Assembly (NCBI RefSeq): GCF_029962835.1
Contig: NC_080586.1
Coordinates: 68,945,001-69,009,000 of the forward strand
From: Magnolia sinica
Taxonomy: Eukaryota; Streptophyta; Magnoliopsida; Magnoliales; Magnoliaceae
Direction of reading: 5' to 3'
DNA: 64,000 nt
The notes under the pieces were generated by a model. The model was given only the letters and a program-made list of their open reading frames with translations. It did not search any database and was not told the DNA's origin. The position numbers and the translations under genes were made by a program. Positions 48,301 through 60,749 of the stretch are shown in pieces; position 1 is the stretch's first letter; the number at the start of each line of letters is the position of its first letter.

Positions 48301-49640
48301 GTGTATAACACTATAATACACTAATCATAATCTCTTATGGCTAGGTTTGTATTAATACATGTAAGGTTTTCTCCCATGGGTTGTGTACAACGAAAATAAT
48401 TAATACTGTTTCATTTACTCTATTTTCATGTGTTAGGTAATTTTGTGGGTGTCGCCTTTCAGGAGGGGACGAAAATAGCTTGTGATTTTGGAATTTCTAC
48501 TATGAGTAAAATTCCTAAAAATCACTAAATGGGGTTCTTGCGTGGTGCTGGAAAGGTAGATCTCTTTCATATCCCCAATGATATCAATGTATTACTAAGT
48601 GGGAGCGTCGAAAAAAGGGGAGAAAAGTGCCCTTCCTGACTGAATTCTTTTTATATATCCTACCCCAATGTGGCCTTAATGATTAACTCAATTGTTCATA
48701 CCCCAATTTAGATTTGGGCGATTGGGTTTAAGTTAATTAGTTAGGCTGTTTGAGGTCCCAACCTGACCCAGAGTCGGGTTCGATGCTTAGCCTGAGCTCA
48801 GCCTGACCTGAGCCCAACCCAACCCAAGTAATTAAAATTCGTGTGGGTCAATCAATGATCTCTTTATAAAAAAACTGGATTAGATGATTAGTGGTTAGAG
48901 GAGAGGGAATTGGGTTTTGCTACATTAAGTGTTTGTGTTATAAGCAACGTAAAGATCCGCGCGCTGGTGCACATGCCTGTGTGTTTAATTGGTGCCCTTA
49001 ACACTTCACATGTTCACATTGGAGCAAGGAGTCTTAGAGCCTTAGAATGTCAATCTTAAATCTAGTCATGATTCAAACCATTACTTAACCTGGTTTAGTA
49101 TAACAAAGAAAGAAGGTTCGGTCTCAATCGACTCTATGATTGAACATGATGTAGCATGTGTACAGTTGGATGACGTGATAGTTCTCGGATGGCAGTGAGG
49201 CATGACCTAGTTAGGTTAGTTGACAATTGTAATTAAATTACAACAATATCCATAATTCAAATCAAAAGATAGAAAAAGAGCGAAGTATCTCTTGTTAACG
49301 GTAAGCATCTTCACGTAACCATTCAAATTCTATATACACTGGGTAGAAAAGAAAGTAAAAAAGTAAGAAAATATCTCTCCTTTTCTCATATTCTCTCCCC
49401 CTCTAATGGCCTCTCTCCTTCTGTCTTTTTGGGTTATTTCCAAAAGGTGTTTGGGTTGTGTAATAGTACACTCCGTCTATTATACAACAACAGTCTCAGG
49501 GTTAGACCTAGATTATCCTGAAAGCTAACCTATTGGAATCCTCTGGAGTACCGATTTGACTGGTGTGGGGGCGTTTAATGTCTCATGGACAATACATTCT
49601 ATGATTAAGGCTAAGCAATTTTGTTTCCTCCAGATGTAGA
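48301..49640. other. Intergenic, no gene seen
   Basis: Probable 3' UTR of the small-protein gene, then filler. A cluster of CCCAACCTGACCC, GAGCTCAGCCTGACC and GAGCCCAACCCAACCC (48755-48830) resembles other self-complementary word clusters in the window. A CT-rich stretch lies near 49375-49430. Confidence 0.5.
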
Positions 49641-49997
49641 TGTAGAGTGGGACGCGGACAGTTTCATGGCCAATATAGATCAGAAAAGGCTTGGTCGACA
49701 AAAGTGATCTGGACTGTCAGACCTTAAATCGAACGTATCTTACAATCCGGAACAAGTTATTAGAAGTAAAATATATAATTTTGGGATAGAATGAACTACT
49801 TTATCCACCCAACCCGCTATGCTGGGTTGCGCAAGCCGGATTTGCGAAATACCATCAAATCTACAATTTTCCTTTTTTAATTCCGTTTTTACTATAAATA
49901 GTAAGTTTTAGTTTGATTATAATTCTTCATCCGTTGGGATTTAGGAGTTGCGCCCAACGTGAAAAGTGCTTAGAATAATTATGAGAGTAGTATGGTG
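49641..49997 (+). repeat. Family X LTR-like repeat (copy 2, left part)
   Basis: Begins TGTAGAGTGG and matches 31385-31740 closely (about 85% by eye). It is interrupted at 49998 by a copia element and resumes at 53739, giving the order of events. Confidence 0.7.
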
Positions 49998-50538
49998 TGT
50001 TGGGATTTTGGCCTGCGGAATCACACAAATCTAGATCTAGGATAGTAATCCAATGGCACCAAGCACATACAAGAAAACACATAAATTTAACGTAGAAAAC
50101 CTTTCGGGAAAAAACCATGGCACAAAATGACAGATCTCTACTAAGAAAACATCAATTACAAAGAGAGAGGACTTACCCGATTCGAACAACCTCGAATCTC
50201 ACCCTTGCTACACCCTTTGATAACCCTAGAACCCTTTAGAATACCTTTAGGAAACCTTAGAATACCTTAGAATAGCCCTAGAGACACCTATTTATAGTTT
50301 AGGAAACTCCCCTTTCAAACATCCTTGAAACCGCTTCAAATTTACGCAGTCCGCACCAAATCCGTGCAAGAATCTACATAACCTCGACTGGTCAAGCTGA
50401 GTCCTCGACTGGTCGAGCGGCCCGAACACCAAAAATCTATGCTCGCTAGACTTCGAGTCGAGATGGCCTCGACTAGCCTAGCGACCCGCTCGACCAGTCG
50501 AGCAACCCAGAAGATTTAAGATATCTTCTCTAACAACA
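49998..50538 (-). repeat. Copia 3' LTR with CGACTGGTCGAG motifs
   Basis: 541 bp. The inner edge carries the near-palindromes TCGACTGGTCGAGC and CTCGACCAGTCGAGC several times (50385-50510). 45 bp shorter than its partner, mainly in this motif zone. Confidence 0.85.
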
Positions 50539-51487
50539 ATCTCCACCATGTCTTCAATTTTCAAACATGTAGCTCCTTGACCTCTTTTCTTATTTCTGTA
50601 TCACATCATAGCTTCTCGTGCACACTTCGTCCTTCTTTTCTACCATCGCCAAGCCCAGAAAAGTTGCACAGAACTTAAACTTCTCTTAAGGAATAATCTT
50701 GGTGAGCATGTCTACCGAATCTGAATCCGTATACCTAACCACCTTTGTTCCTGTCTTCTCAAAAGGAAAGACGTAGTCTTCTTACCATCTCACCGCTACC
50801 CAATATTGTTTGCTGGGGTACTTGCTCACAACACTGATAGCCTGTGAAATAACCGATCTAATCCAGACCTTGACATACACTGCCAACCGCATTCGAATAA
50901 GGCTCATGAGATATCCTGCTTTTCCTCATCTGTTTTCGGACATGTCTTGAGGAAAACTTGAGGAGAGACGCGTACCTGGCCCATTACATAACTTGAGGAG
51001 GAATGCTCTCTAGCTTTACCTGGCCCATCACATCCTTGATTACTACCTACACATAAGGTATTCATCCTGTGATTACCAAAGCCTACTCCTCTTTCAGTCT
51101 CAACTCCGAGAACCATCTTTATAACCCTCTGATTCTTTATCCTGAATGTCCCACTTAACCGAGTCTTCAGTGCATTGATTTTAGACATGTCATAATTGGC
51201 GATATATATGTCATCAATTCCTGACTCACCATGAAGGAATCAAACTACTGCCCAGGCGACATGTTGAACCGCGACCTCCTGCAAAGTCTTTTCTCAGCCC
51301 CTTTAACTTTGAACTGTTTTGCTTGCTTCATGTAGACCTGCTCTTTTAATTTCCCTTACAGAAGTGCAGACTCCATATCCATCCTTCTAGCTCGAGATCA
51401 CATTAGCCAACCAATGCCAATCACGGATCTAATAGACACCTGTTATACCGTCGGCGCGAATATCTCTGAGAAGCCGATCCCTTCTCT

Positions 51488-52783
51488 CTAAGCATAATCC
51501 TTCGCTACCAACCTTGCACTGTATTTATGTTGTATCCTCCTGAAGATCCACCTGTATCCAACCGCTCTCCGGCCCACTAGAAGCTCCACCCGGTCCCATA
51601 TGTCGGTCTGGTACAACGAATCCATTTCATCGCCCATAGCCATCTTTCGCTTCTCACCACCAGGCTCACCTAGAGCCATCTAAATAGAAGATGAATCCCA
51701 TATGATATTGAAGTCGTCCATGTACCTCGCCGATATCCGGCGATCATGCCGTGTGATTTTTCTCAAAGGTAGTTGCTCCACCTACTCTGTATCCCTGTCC
51801 ACGTGTATCAGCCTTCTGCCCTGCCCGCTCATGTGGCCTTGCCCCACATGCCACACACGTGCAGAGGTGGAATCCGCTACATCCTCTGCAACTCCACCTT
51901 TTGAAGTGCTCCCGATCAACCTGTACAAGTTACCAAGTCGTTGCGCTTTCATAATTACCTGTACTCCCTTAGATACTTTAAGAGCACCATCAATACTTAT
52001 GTACTTGTATCCTTTTACCTCAAGTACACCAAGAGAAATCAGTTTTTGTTTCAAATCAGGAACGTGCCTGACATCAGTCAAGGTACGCACCACCCCATCA
52101 AACATCTTGATATGCACCGTACCAACAGCCATAACATTACAGGCAATGTCATTACCCATAAATACCTGTCCACCATCGTACTCCCTATAGCTGGTGAACC
52201 AACTTGGATGACGAGTCATGTGAAAAGATGTCCCTGTGTCTAGCATTCACCCGTCCTTACAATTATCGTATGACCGCCTGATAGTAGACACAGACAAAAC
52301 ATTACCATCACATCCACTAGATCCATCTGATGTGGCAGTATTGGCCTCCCTATACGAAGCCTTAAAATCTGCTCTCTTAAAATTAAGATTTCCACAATCC
52401 TTCTTCCTATGTCCTTCCATCCCACAATTCCAGCACTTTACCTTTCCTTTGCCCTTGCCTTTGGATTTGGATCTAGAACCTGAAAAACCTGTACCTTTTT
52501 CAGAATTCCTACCCCTTATAAGTAGTGCTTCAGACGATATCCCCATGTTGACGTTAAGCTTTCTCATAGCCTTCCCTTGAAGGGTCGAGATAACAGTGTC
52601 GACATTCAGGGTTTTATTCATGGAGCACATTGTGTCCTTGAACGACTCATAAGACGCCGGGGGAGAATTCAACAACATACATGCTTGTTCTTCATCTTTC
52701 ATCACTTCCTCCATATCCAGCAATTTACAAACCAATTTATTAAATTTGCTGATGTGAGCCTCAAGATCTCCACCCTCTGCCAT
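51488..52783 (-). pseudogene. Copia gag, protease and RT-start remnant
   Basis: Gag at about 52250-52783 (LVCKLLDMEEVMKDEEQ, KMRKLNVN-type wording, knuckle CWNCGMEGHRKKDC). Protease at about 52100-52246 (MLDTGTSFHMT). The pre-integrase zone is at 51780-52100, and the RT N-terminal wording DEMDSLYQTDIWD...ARLVAKDYA at 51488-51640. Later RT wording (MSKINALKTRLSGTF) is near 51150. The integrase core is missing. Not functional. Confidence 0.8.
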
Positions 52784-53152
52784 CTTGAAGTTATACCACT
52801 GCCGTTTTAAGTGTAAGCGATTTTCAGAGAATTTTTTTTCGCATAGACATCCTCTAACTGAGCCGCAGTTTTCTCCCTCATGACGTTGTAAAGAACCTCA
52901 TCCGTGAGACATAAACGGATCGATGATAAAGCCTTCTTATCAAGAGTATTCCAATTATCATCAGTCATAGTAGACTTCCGCTCCTCAAGTGCACCATCTT
53001 CGCCTTGCTTGATTAAGGAATTGATTATCTTGATCTTCTATAACTTAAAATTATTTTTCCTTGAGTATTTCTCAATATCATACCTAGTACTTGTCATTAT
53101 TACTAATCCTGCAGATTCGGATCTGTGCCCCAACAATTGCTCTGATACCACT

Positions 53153-53738
53153 TGTTGGGATTTTGGCCTGCAGAATCACACAGATCTAGATCTAGTATAG
53201 TAATCCAATGACACCAAGCACACACAAGAGAATACACAGATTTAATGTGGAAAACCCTTTCGGGAAAAAAAAACTGGCATAAAGCGATAGATCTACACTA
53301 TGAAAGCATCAATTACAAAGAGAGAGGACTTACTCGATTCAAACAACCTCGAATCTCACCCTTGCTATACCCTTTGATAACCCGAGAACCCTTTAGAATA
53401 CCTTTAGGAAGCCTTAGAGAATACCTTAGAATAGCCCTAGGGACCCCTATTTATAGTTTAGGAAACTCCCCTTTTGCACATCCTTGAAACCGCCTCAAAT
53501 TTACACAGTCCGCACCAAATTCGCGCAAGAATCTGCGTAACCTCGACTGGTCGAGGGACCCCTTCGACCGGTCGAGCCATCTCTTCGACTGGTCAAGTGG
53601 CCTGGATATCAAAATCTGTGCTTGCTGGACTTCGAGTTGAGTTGGCCTCGACTAGCCTAGCGACCCGCTCGACCGGTCGAGTAGTCCACTTGATCGGTCG
53701 AACAACCTAGAAGATTTAAGACATCTTCTCTGACAACA
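53153..53738 (-). repeat. Copia 5' LTR with expanded CGACYGGTCGAG motifs
   Basis: 586 bp. The motif zone 53545-53705 has TCGACTGGTCGAGG, TCGACCGGTCGAGCC, TCGACTGGTCAAG, CTCGACCGGTCGAGT and TGATCGGTCGAAC. The PBS side is at 53153. Confidence 0.85.
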
Positions 53739-53925
53739 TGGTGAAGCCAAATAGTACACTTACTAGAAAAATAGTACACTTACTATTTTTGCCCAAAAAC
53801 CTTGCGCACCCTTGATAAATAGTAAGTTTACTATTTATAGTAAGCTGCAAATTATAGTAAGTTGCCTTTGATGGTGGTTTTTGAAAAGTACTGTTTGAAC
53901 CATGTGTAAGGCTATGCATCTATGG
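53739..53925 (+). repeat. Family X LTR-like repeat (copy 2, right part)
   Basis: Continues copy 2 after the copia insertion (TTTTTGCCCAAAAACCTTGCGCAC, ATAGTAAGTTTACTATTTATAG). A duplicated 22-bp stretch (AATAGTACACTTACTA) is at 53750-53785. Confidence 0.65.
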
Positions 53926-55527
53926 TACAACAACAATCTTATTATTAATGATGTGAGAGCATTTGATATCTGTAGGAAAGCACGTTCCTTAATTTAAGCT
54001 AAGGAATTTATGTGTCCTCTCTAGCATCACATGTGGATGATTATTTTTTATGATGGAAGGTGGATCCATCACTTTAGATAGAAGTTAGAGAAATCATGTG
54101 GACGGTAGTGATAGTGCCCCACCAACATGCACAAAGGATAAAATCTCCTCAATGGATGAGAAGATAACGTGTGACATGTCATTCATTGAACGAAGAGAGA
54201 CGAGTGGGCCACTTGCAAACTCAAATCAAGAAAGGAAGAAAAAAAGAAGATATGCATGGAGGAATAATTTGTTGAGGTGTATTATTCGGTACACGTAGGC
54301 CACATGGTTTGGTGATCCAAACGATTGATTTGACTGATTTGACAGCCAACCCAACTATGGGCACGGTTGGAGAATCCTAACCTTTAATCTTTAGCCTATT
54401 TTCTGTCAAAAGTCCAGCTTTTGCCGTGTCTGCTCTTGATTTAGAGCGGGTAGCAGATACTTTCTTGTCCATGATGGACTAAAGAAGGCCTGATTGGAGG
54501 CGGAGGCGATTTGTATCACCGGAACCTCACAATATGCATATTTTGTAAACTGAAATGAGTTACTATATAATTTTGGGTAGTAAAATATACTTTAGCCAAC
54601 CAACCCGGCTCAAAATTTCGAGATTCCACCATATTGACGGTAGAAAATCCATTTTATTTTCATTTAAAGTATTTATACTAAGTTTTAGTTCGATTATAAC
54701 TCTTCATTCTTTGAGCTTTAGAAGTAGTGTCCAAAACGAAAAATGCTTTTAAATAGTAAATTTACTATTTATAGTAAGTCACAAATTTATGACAGTTTAA
54801 GGTGGAGCTCATCACGCCCATCCGTGCGTCACTTCTTCACAACAGATCAGGTTCTTCCATTGTGTGGGATCTTTCAGGGTATTCCCCTTCGATTGTGGGA
54901 CCCACTGGATCAACGGTCTGATTATTCGACCATGGCCTCACACGTATGGAAAACTGGTTCTGTTTTTTTTTTTTTTTCCCGGCACATGGAATAAAGTGTA
55001 CTCCCACCCAAGTGCAAGGCAGGCAATGTACACACCGCTACGTGCGCTCCTGTGGCACACAGATGTGAGATCCAAGCCGTTCAATAATCAGTTTGGCCCA
55101 CTAAGTAAGTGGACCACAATGTTAGAAATGGTTGAAGAGTTTTTGAAACTTGGCAAAGTTTCCATCTAGCCGTCCATTTGTTTCTTAAACTCTGACCATT
55201 TGATAAGTGGGACTGGCCGGGTTTTCAGACCACAGTATCTAGACGATGATACCATCTGATTGAGGGATGGGAACTCATGACACTGACGCTCCTCGCTGGG
55301 ACGTGTAGTGGCATGTAGATCCGTAGCCTTGTGCACCGTGTTTGGAATTAGTAAAGTTCTTCGAATGTATTATTTGATTTTACAATATAATTAATAAGAG
55401 ATTCCATTGAAGTTTTCGTACAATGACTCATACTGCATGTTCTGCCAGACAACGAGATGAACATTCCAATCAATCGATCTGGCCATTCAATCTCTCACGG
55501 ATCATCACGAAAAAATCATAGCGATTG
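53926..55527. other. Intergenic with a diverged family X fragment
   Basis: 54470-54790 is a third diverged family X copy (ATATAATTTTGGGTAG, GATTATAACTCTTCATTC, TTTACTATTTATAGTAAGTC). MITE words lie near 54850-55250. No gene seen. Confidence 0.5.
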
Positions 55528-55538
55528 AATGATCCTAC

Positions 55539-55674
55539 TCTTGCTCCGGTGGTAGACTCTCAGCAGTTTTAACACTCGGTCAAGGGTTCGAGTATCATAG
55601 GTGGTGAAATCCCACCATGGGGTGAGTGTGTGGCGGGGGTGTGTGTGCGTGTGTTAAAAATAAATAAATAAATA
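55539..55674 (+). mobile_element. tRNA-derived SINE, 136 bp, with 11-bp duplication
   Basis: Has GCTCCGGTGGTAGACTCTCAG (A-box-like zone) and AAGGGTTCGAGTATC (B box, GGTTCGA) about 35 bases later, a GT-rich 3' part and a (TAAA)n tail. AATGATCCTAC flanks it at 55528-55538 and 55675-55685. Box spacing, tail and duplication are all those of a pol III SINE mobilised by LINE machinery. It looks complete. Confidence 0.85.
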
Positions 55675-55779
55675 AATGATCCTACCAATTTTCTTTCATA
55701 ACCATCCGTTTACAAGCCTTAAATGAGATGGTGAGGATCAGATAATGAGAGTGACTCTTGAGAAAGACAATCCAACAAG

Positions 55780-56290
55780 AGCTTGTTGAGGCCTGCAAAA
55801 GCAAACTTCAAATTCGGATCACAGACAATAAGCAGATGCAAATAAAATATGCACAAATAGATACGTATTTTACTTGAAAAAGCTCTTAGGAAAAAAATGA
55901 TGGCACAAAGCGACAATAATTAGTATAAAAAAGATTAGTATAAGAGAGAAAAACTTACAATTAAAATTCTTATTTTGTCCTTTTCAAATCATAGAAATGT
56001 TTAAGCTCCAATTATATACACCTGGAATAGAAAACTAATTGGGCGATTACTTAAGATTGCATTTGCCGTTGATCTAAGTATCGATCGATCGATATCGATC
56101 GAACACCACATGTTCGATCGCTCGAACATGCTCAAAAGTGTCCAGAGAATTTACAAATATTTTCAAAATTTGTTGATCGATCGACTCAACAATTCAATTG
56201 ATCCAAACTGTCTAAAACTGTTCAGACACCAACCTATGTAATCCAGAATTTACTCAATCTATCGGCATGTGGTTAATCGAACGGCTGTTT
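55780..56290. repeat. Diverged copia LTR remnant with GATCGATC motifs
   Basis: Follows the layout of the LTRs at 49998 and 53153: GGAAAAAAATGATGGCACAAAGCGACA, an AGAGAGAAAAACTTACAAT block, then a motif zone. Here the motif zone is made of ATCGATCGATCGATATCGAT and TCGATCGACTCAAC instead of CGACTGGTCGAG. No ends seen. Confidence 0.5.
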
Positions 56291-57560
56291 CATATACGAA
56301 TTGAATACACCTAACAAAGACCCCTCCTATCCATGCTTCACATTGATAGCTTCACCATTTCATTGTACATTATCCAGTCTGTCTATTTTGCAGGAAAGAA
56401 ATATGACAGATGCTTGGGATGCTCGGATCGCTATGGTCACCGGAATGTGGCCCAAAGATTCGGCCATCCACATGGCTCCTTTTGCCAAAATAAAAAAATC
56501 AACAGATTTTCCAGACACCTAATTAATTATTCTACGAATCAAATCACAAAAGAAGCAATGTATGTGGAGATTCTAGGTAGGCCACACAAGCTCCTGTGTG
56601 GTCATGATGACAAATGGGGAATGAGTCACCATATGATAAATGAAACGGTAAAGGCATGGTTTTTTGGCTAGTCTCGTATCATTGTTCACCACATATTTAA
56701 AATGGTGGTGAGTCATTTATTTAAAAAAATTGCACGGATCAACGATCCTAGCCGTCCAATCAATGGCTACGAAATGGATGGTTAAAAGTAAATTAGAGAG
56801 TAGTCGGAATTCTAATGGAAAAATCAAATGGTTACTGTTATCTTCTCAGTTCAATGCTTTGGTTATGCTCCATCAACAATTTGGTCAGCAATTTGGACAG
56901 TCTGGATTGCCTTTTAGACGGCCACAGGAATCTAGACCCTTCATTGGAATAAAAGGTTACTAGACTAGGCAACTTGATCTTAGCAAAGCAGTACATGCCT
57001 TAGCTGGTTGCAGCTCTATTAATTCAAGCACTTGCTGAATTATATTTCTCGAGAAAGAGAGAAGGGGTGTTTGGTGGGCTCCACGCATATGTTCTCTACT
57101 TTTAGAACGTGGAAATGAAATGAGTTTGTCTCATAGAGTAGATGAGGTTGGACCCATTTTTCACATGACTCGTCCAAACCGGACCCACCATTCAAAATCA
57201 TAGTTTAAAAGCTCAAAAACTTAGACCCAATATTGGATATTTTCAAGTAAAATGGGGCATGTTTGTTTGGAAACGTTAGGGACCGTTCAATAGGAGGTAG
57301 AGAGATTCAGGTGATAATGGCCCATCCATGGGAAGGCCCATTGGAGCCATGGTTACGATCACCAAATGGTGGTCTCCAATTGTAGGAACCATACATGCCA
57401 CCACCAGTAAATTCAATTTCCACCTCAGTGGCCAAAAAATTAAAAATAAAAATGTACGTAAGTCCTAATTGAACATAATGAAAAATATGTAATCATTCAT
57501 CTGGACCATCCATCATGTATCCCATGTACCTTCGAGTTTTCATCTCTCAAAAATCAATTT
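56291..57560. other. Intergenic, no gene seen
   Basis: MITE-core-like words near 56560-56620 and 57040-57180 (GGTGGGCTCCACGC). The 112-codon open frame starting at 56333 lacks any recognisable motif and overlaps this debris; not called. Confidence 0.5.
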
Positions 57561-59239
57561 TGTCACCTCCCAAATTCAGAAATCGGATTCACAAGAATCC
57601 CGATCGCCAAATCCGATGCCAACAGCATCCATAGTACCCTATTCTTGGCTCCCAGCGCCCATATGCCAGGTTCCGAACCTGAGATCCTACAAGGAGGATT
57701 TTTCAACGTACATTTATCTCATAAGAAGCATAACCACAAGTTTACCCAAATCACAAAGGTAACATCATCATCACATATCCATTAATATAAACATTTGAAT
57801 ACAATGCCAAAAAGAAAATACATATGTCCAAAATCAAAATTCCAGAAGTCAGCTACATGCTCCAAGCTCCATGCTGTTGCAACCTAACATCACCTACACG
57901 CATCTATCGTGCATAACATTATAGAAAGCTTAGAAGGTGGTATAAGTGTGTATATAATGTAAGTGCCAAGTATTCAATACAATGCCAAAATCATACAACA
58001 TCGGAAATACTGGTAAGATCATGAATCATATGATATCAAAGTAAGCGGAAATACTAACAAGTCTATGAGTCAATCAATATTAGAATACGCAATATATATC
58101 AGCTATGCAAATGAGGAGTCAGAAAGAGCCAAATACTAGATGCCGATGATGCAATACAATATGCGGTGCGAATGGAATGACCATGCTGAAGTGTGAAGTT
58201 GGGATGATAGTACGTAGTATAGCAGACTATGAGGACCATCGCAAGGGACTTCTATCCAAAACAATCCCATACCTAATTTGGATAGTCAGACTCAATATAG
58301 TGAGCTCCTGATCTCAGGTTAGTCGCACGCCCAACCGAAATTCTGGCCATTGCGAAGGTATACATAACAAATTATTGTGCACCACCAGCCCGAGTGGATA
58401 GTGAATGAATGAATGAATGAGTATGCAACTCCTGCTCAATAAGTCCACATATCAGTATGGTTTATTTCCGGGATCATTACCGAGGTCTATTACACTCTAC
58501 GTCAGCTTGTCGTCCCTATCCGAGCGCACAACTGGGTAAGTGGAAGAGATCTCACTATCCGCCTGCTAATATCGGGCTCGGCTCATCGATAGCGGACCCA
58601 TTCCTCAAGCTGGTTAGAATCAACCTAGATATTGCCCCCTCACTCAAGCGGGTAAGGTCACACCCCCTCCCAACCGACCACGACACAGTGGGAGACGCAG
58701 CCTGCTTGTAAACGGCTCTTATGCACTCATATACATCTACTCGGTCTCGACGTTGGGGCGTCTCATGGCTAGGAGGTTTAGGAATTTTTACCCAGGGACA
58801 TCTATGACGCTCGTATGCTAGAACTAAACATTTCTGGTGTTCCATCTTACCATCCACGATATGCATGTGGAGGCTACAACCTTGATATCGCTAGGACGTA
58901 TAATAGTCATATTACAAAATGCATGATGCATGAGTCATACAATCCAGTCATACATCAATCCTGCGCATGCCATGTGCTCATGTGAGATAACCTCTGCCTA
59001 TCAGGGAGTCTCATATCAACCTGCCCAATGACATATGCAATGGTCAATCACATCTCATAACAAACATGCAGATGATGCGTATGGGCATGTATCATGGTGC
59101 TATGCTGTCACATACTCATAATCGGTATTAATAAATGACATCAACAATCGGCCTCGAGAATGTGGACATTTAACCAACATTGCCCCCAAGGAATGACATA
59201 CATAGAGCTTAACATAAAGTGGACCCATAGCCTCACACA

Positions 59240-60640
59240 AGGACCTAATATACAATACCATGGGTCTCACTCAAGAGCTTAATACACATCACGATGGGCC
59301 TCTCACATGGACCTCATATACATCACAATGGATTCCATCGCCTGACCCTCAAATGCATCACAATGGGCCTCATCACATAGACCTCATATTCATCATATTA
59401 GGCCTTAAAACGGGCTGCATAAACATCACACAGGCCGAATACACACCACAATGGGCCTCAACTATGTGTCGCATATACATCACATTGGACCTCAACAATC
59501 GGCCTCAACAATAGGAATCGGCCTCGATGATCGGAATCGGTAATCGGCCATAATAATCGGAATCGATCGATAATCGGCCTCGATAGTCGGAATCAACAAT
59601 CGGTCATGACAATCGGTCACGATAATCAGCCTTGATCGCTAATCGGTATTCGGCTACGACAATCGGAATCGATTGATAATCGGCCTCGATGATCGGAATC
59701 GGCAATTGGCCACAACAATCGGAATCAGCAATCGGCCATAACAATCGGAATTGATCGATAATCGGAATCGACAATCGGCCACAACAATCGGAATCAATCA
59801 ATAGTCGGCTTCGATAATTGGAATTGGCAATCAGCCATGACAATCGGCCTAAATGCAAGGCGGGGATCCAGAGATGAATCACCGATCTAAACCATAACCT
59901 AAAGATTGACCCTTGGCAGTGGATATACTAATCCGATAGCACGAATCCATCCGTTTACGGTGATGATGAACTATGCAACATCAATGGGGCCCAATATTTT
60001 GGGTTAACCCACTAAGAGAATGATGAGAATGATGGGCCACGTATCTGGGCCTCGAATACATCAAAAGGGCCACGCGTCATGGACCTAATACATATCACAA
60101 TGGGCCTTGCCCTTAGGCTACGAATACATCACAATGGACCTTGCCCATAGGCCTCGAATACATCACAATGGGCCACAACTCATGGGCCCTAAATACATCA
60201 CAGTGGGCCACATCCCATGGGTTTCAAATACATCATAATAGGCCGCATCACCTAGGCCTCATGTACATCAGGTGGGCCGCATCGCATGGGTCACATATAC
60301 ATCGCAATGGGCCGCGTCACGTGGGCCGCACCAGCGGGCCTCATATATATCAAGTGGGTCGTATTAATGGACCGCACCAACGGGCCTCATATACACCAGG
60401 TGGGCCGTATTAATGGGCCACACCAATGGGCCTCATATACACGACAAGTGGGCCGTATCAATGGGTCGCGCTAATGAACGTTGTAGATATACAATACATG
60501 CACCAATGGTAGGCCCCATGTGGCACCGTCCAAAGGTGGACAGTGTGACTATAGAATACATACACCAAGATGGGCCCCATTACATGGGCCTAATATGCAT
60601 CGTAATGGGCCACTCACACGGGCCTAATATACATCAAGTC
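59240..60640. repeat. Array of ACATCACAATGGGCC units in LTR copy B
   Basis: Degenerate units of about 35 to 40 bp repeat the order GGGCCTCATATACATCACAA(T) / GGTGGGCC, in two blocks on either side of the minisatellite at 59495. Related in wording to the array in copy A (12160-13080) but with a different unit. Confidence 0.7.
59495..59865. repeat. Minisatellite of AATCGGCC / GGAATCG units
   Basis: Some 370 bp built from variants of GACAATCGGAATCGAT, AATCGGCCTCGATGATCGG and CGGCCATAACAATCGG. Self-complementary TCGAT and ATCGATCGAT words recur. A minus-strand frame through it is an artefact of the repeat. Confidence 0.8.
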
Positions 60641-60749
60641 GGGCTTGGACCACACCAAAAAGAATTCCGATTCAAACGGGCCAAATCAAATCGGCCCAAA
60701 CCAACACCCCATTCATCTATTGCTAGAAATCATTTTAGAGCATTATCAC

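Larger units (their letters stand above)
49998..53738 (-). mobile_element. Ty1/copia element with two LTRs and internal loss
   Basis: Left (3') LTR 49998-50538, right (5') LTR 53153-53738, both TGTTGGGATT...AACA on the plus strand. The flanking duplication TGGTG is at 49993-49997 and 53739-53743. A Met-tRNA primer site is at 53139-53150. The internal part is only 2.6 kb; most of integrase and much of RT are missing, and what remains is interrupted in several places. LTR divergence is roughly 10% by eye, so it is clearly older than the Athila element. Confidence 0.85.

Noticed and set aside
55570-55600. Possible tRNA gene (GGTTCGA box)
   Set aside because: No cloverleaf or acceptor stem; A/B boxes, tail and target duplication show a SINE.
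56333-56671. 112-codon open frame with several Cys and His
   Set aside because: No recognisable zinc-binding spacing, and it overlaps MITE-like debris; chance open frame.
59495-59865. Possible CRISPR-like array
   Set aside because: Units are overlapping variants without constant repeats and unique spacers, in plant nuclear DNA; it is a minisatellite.
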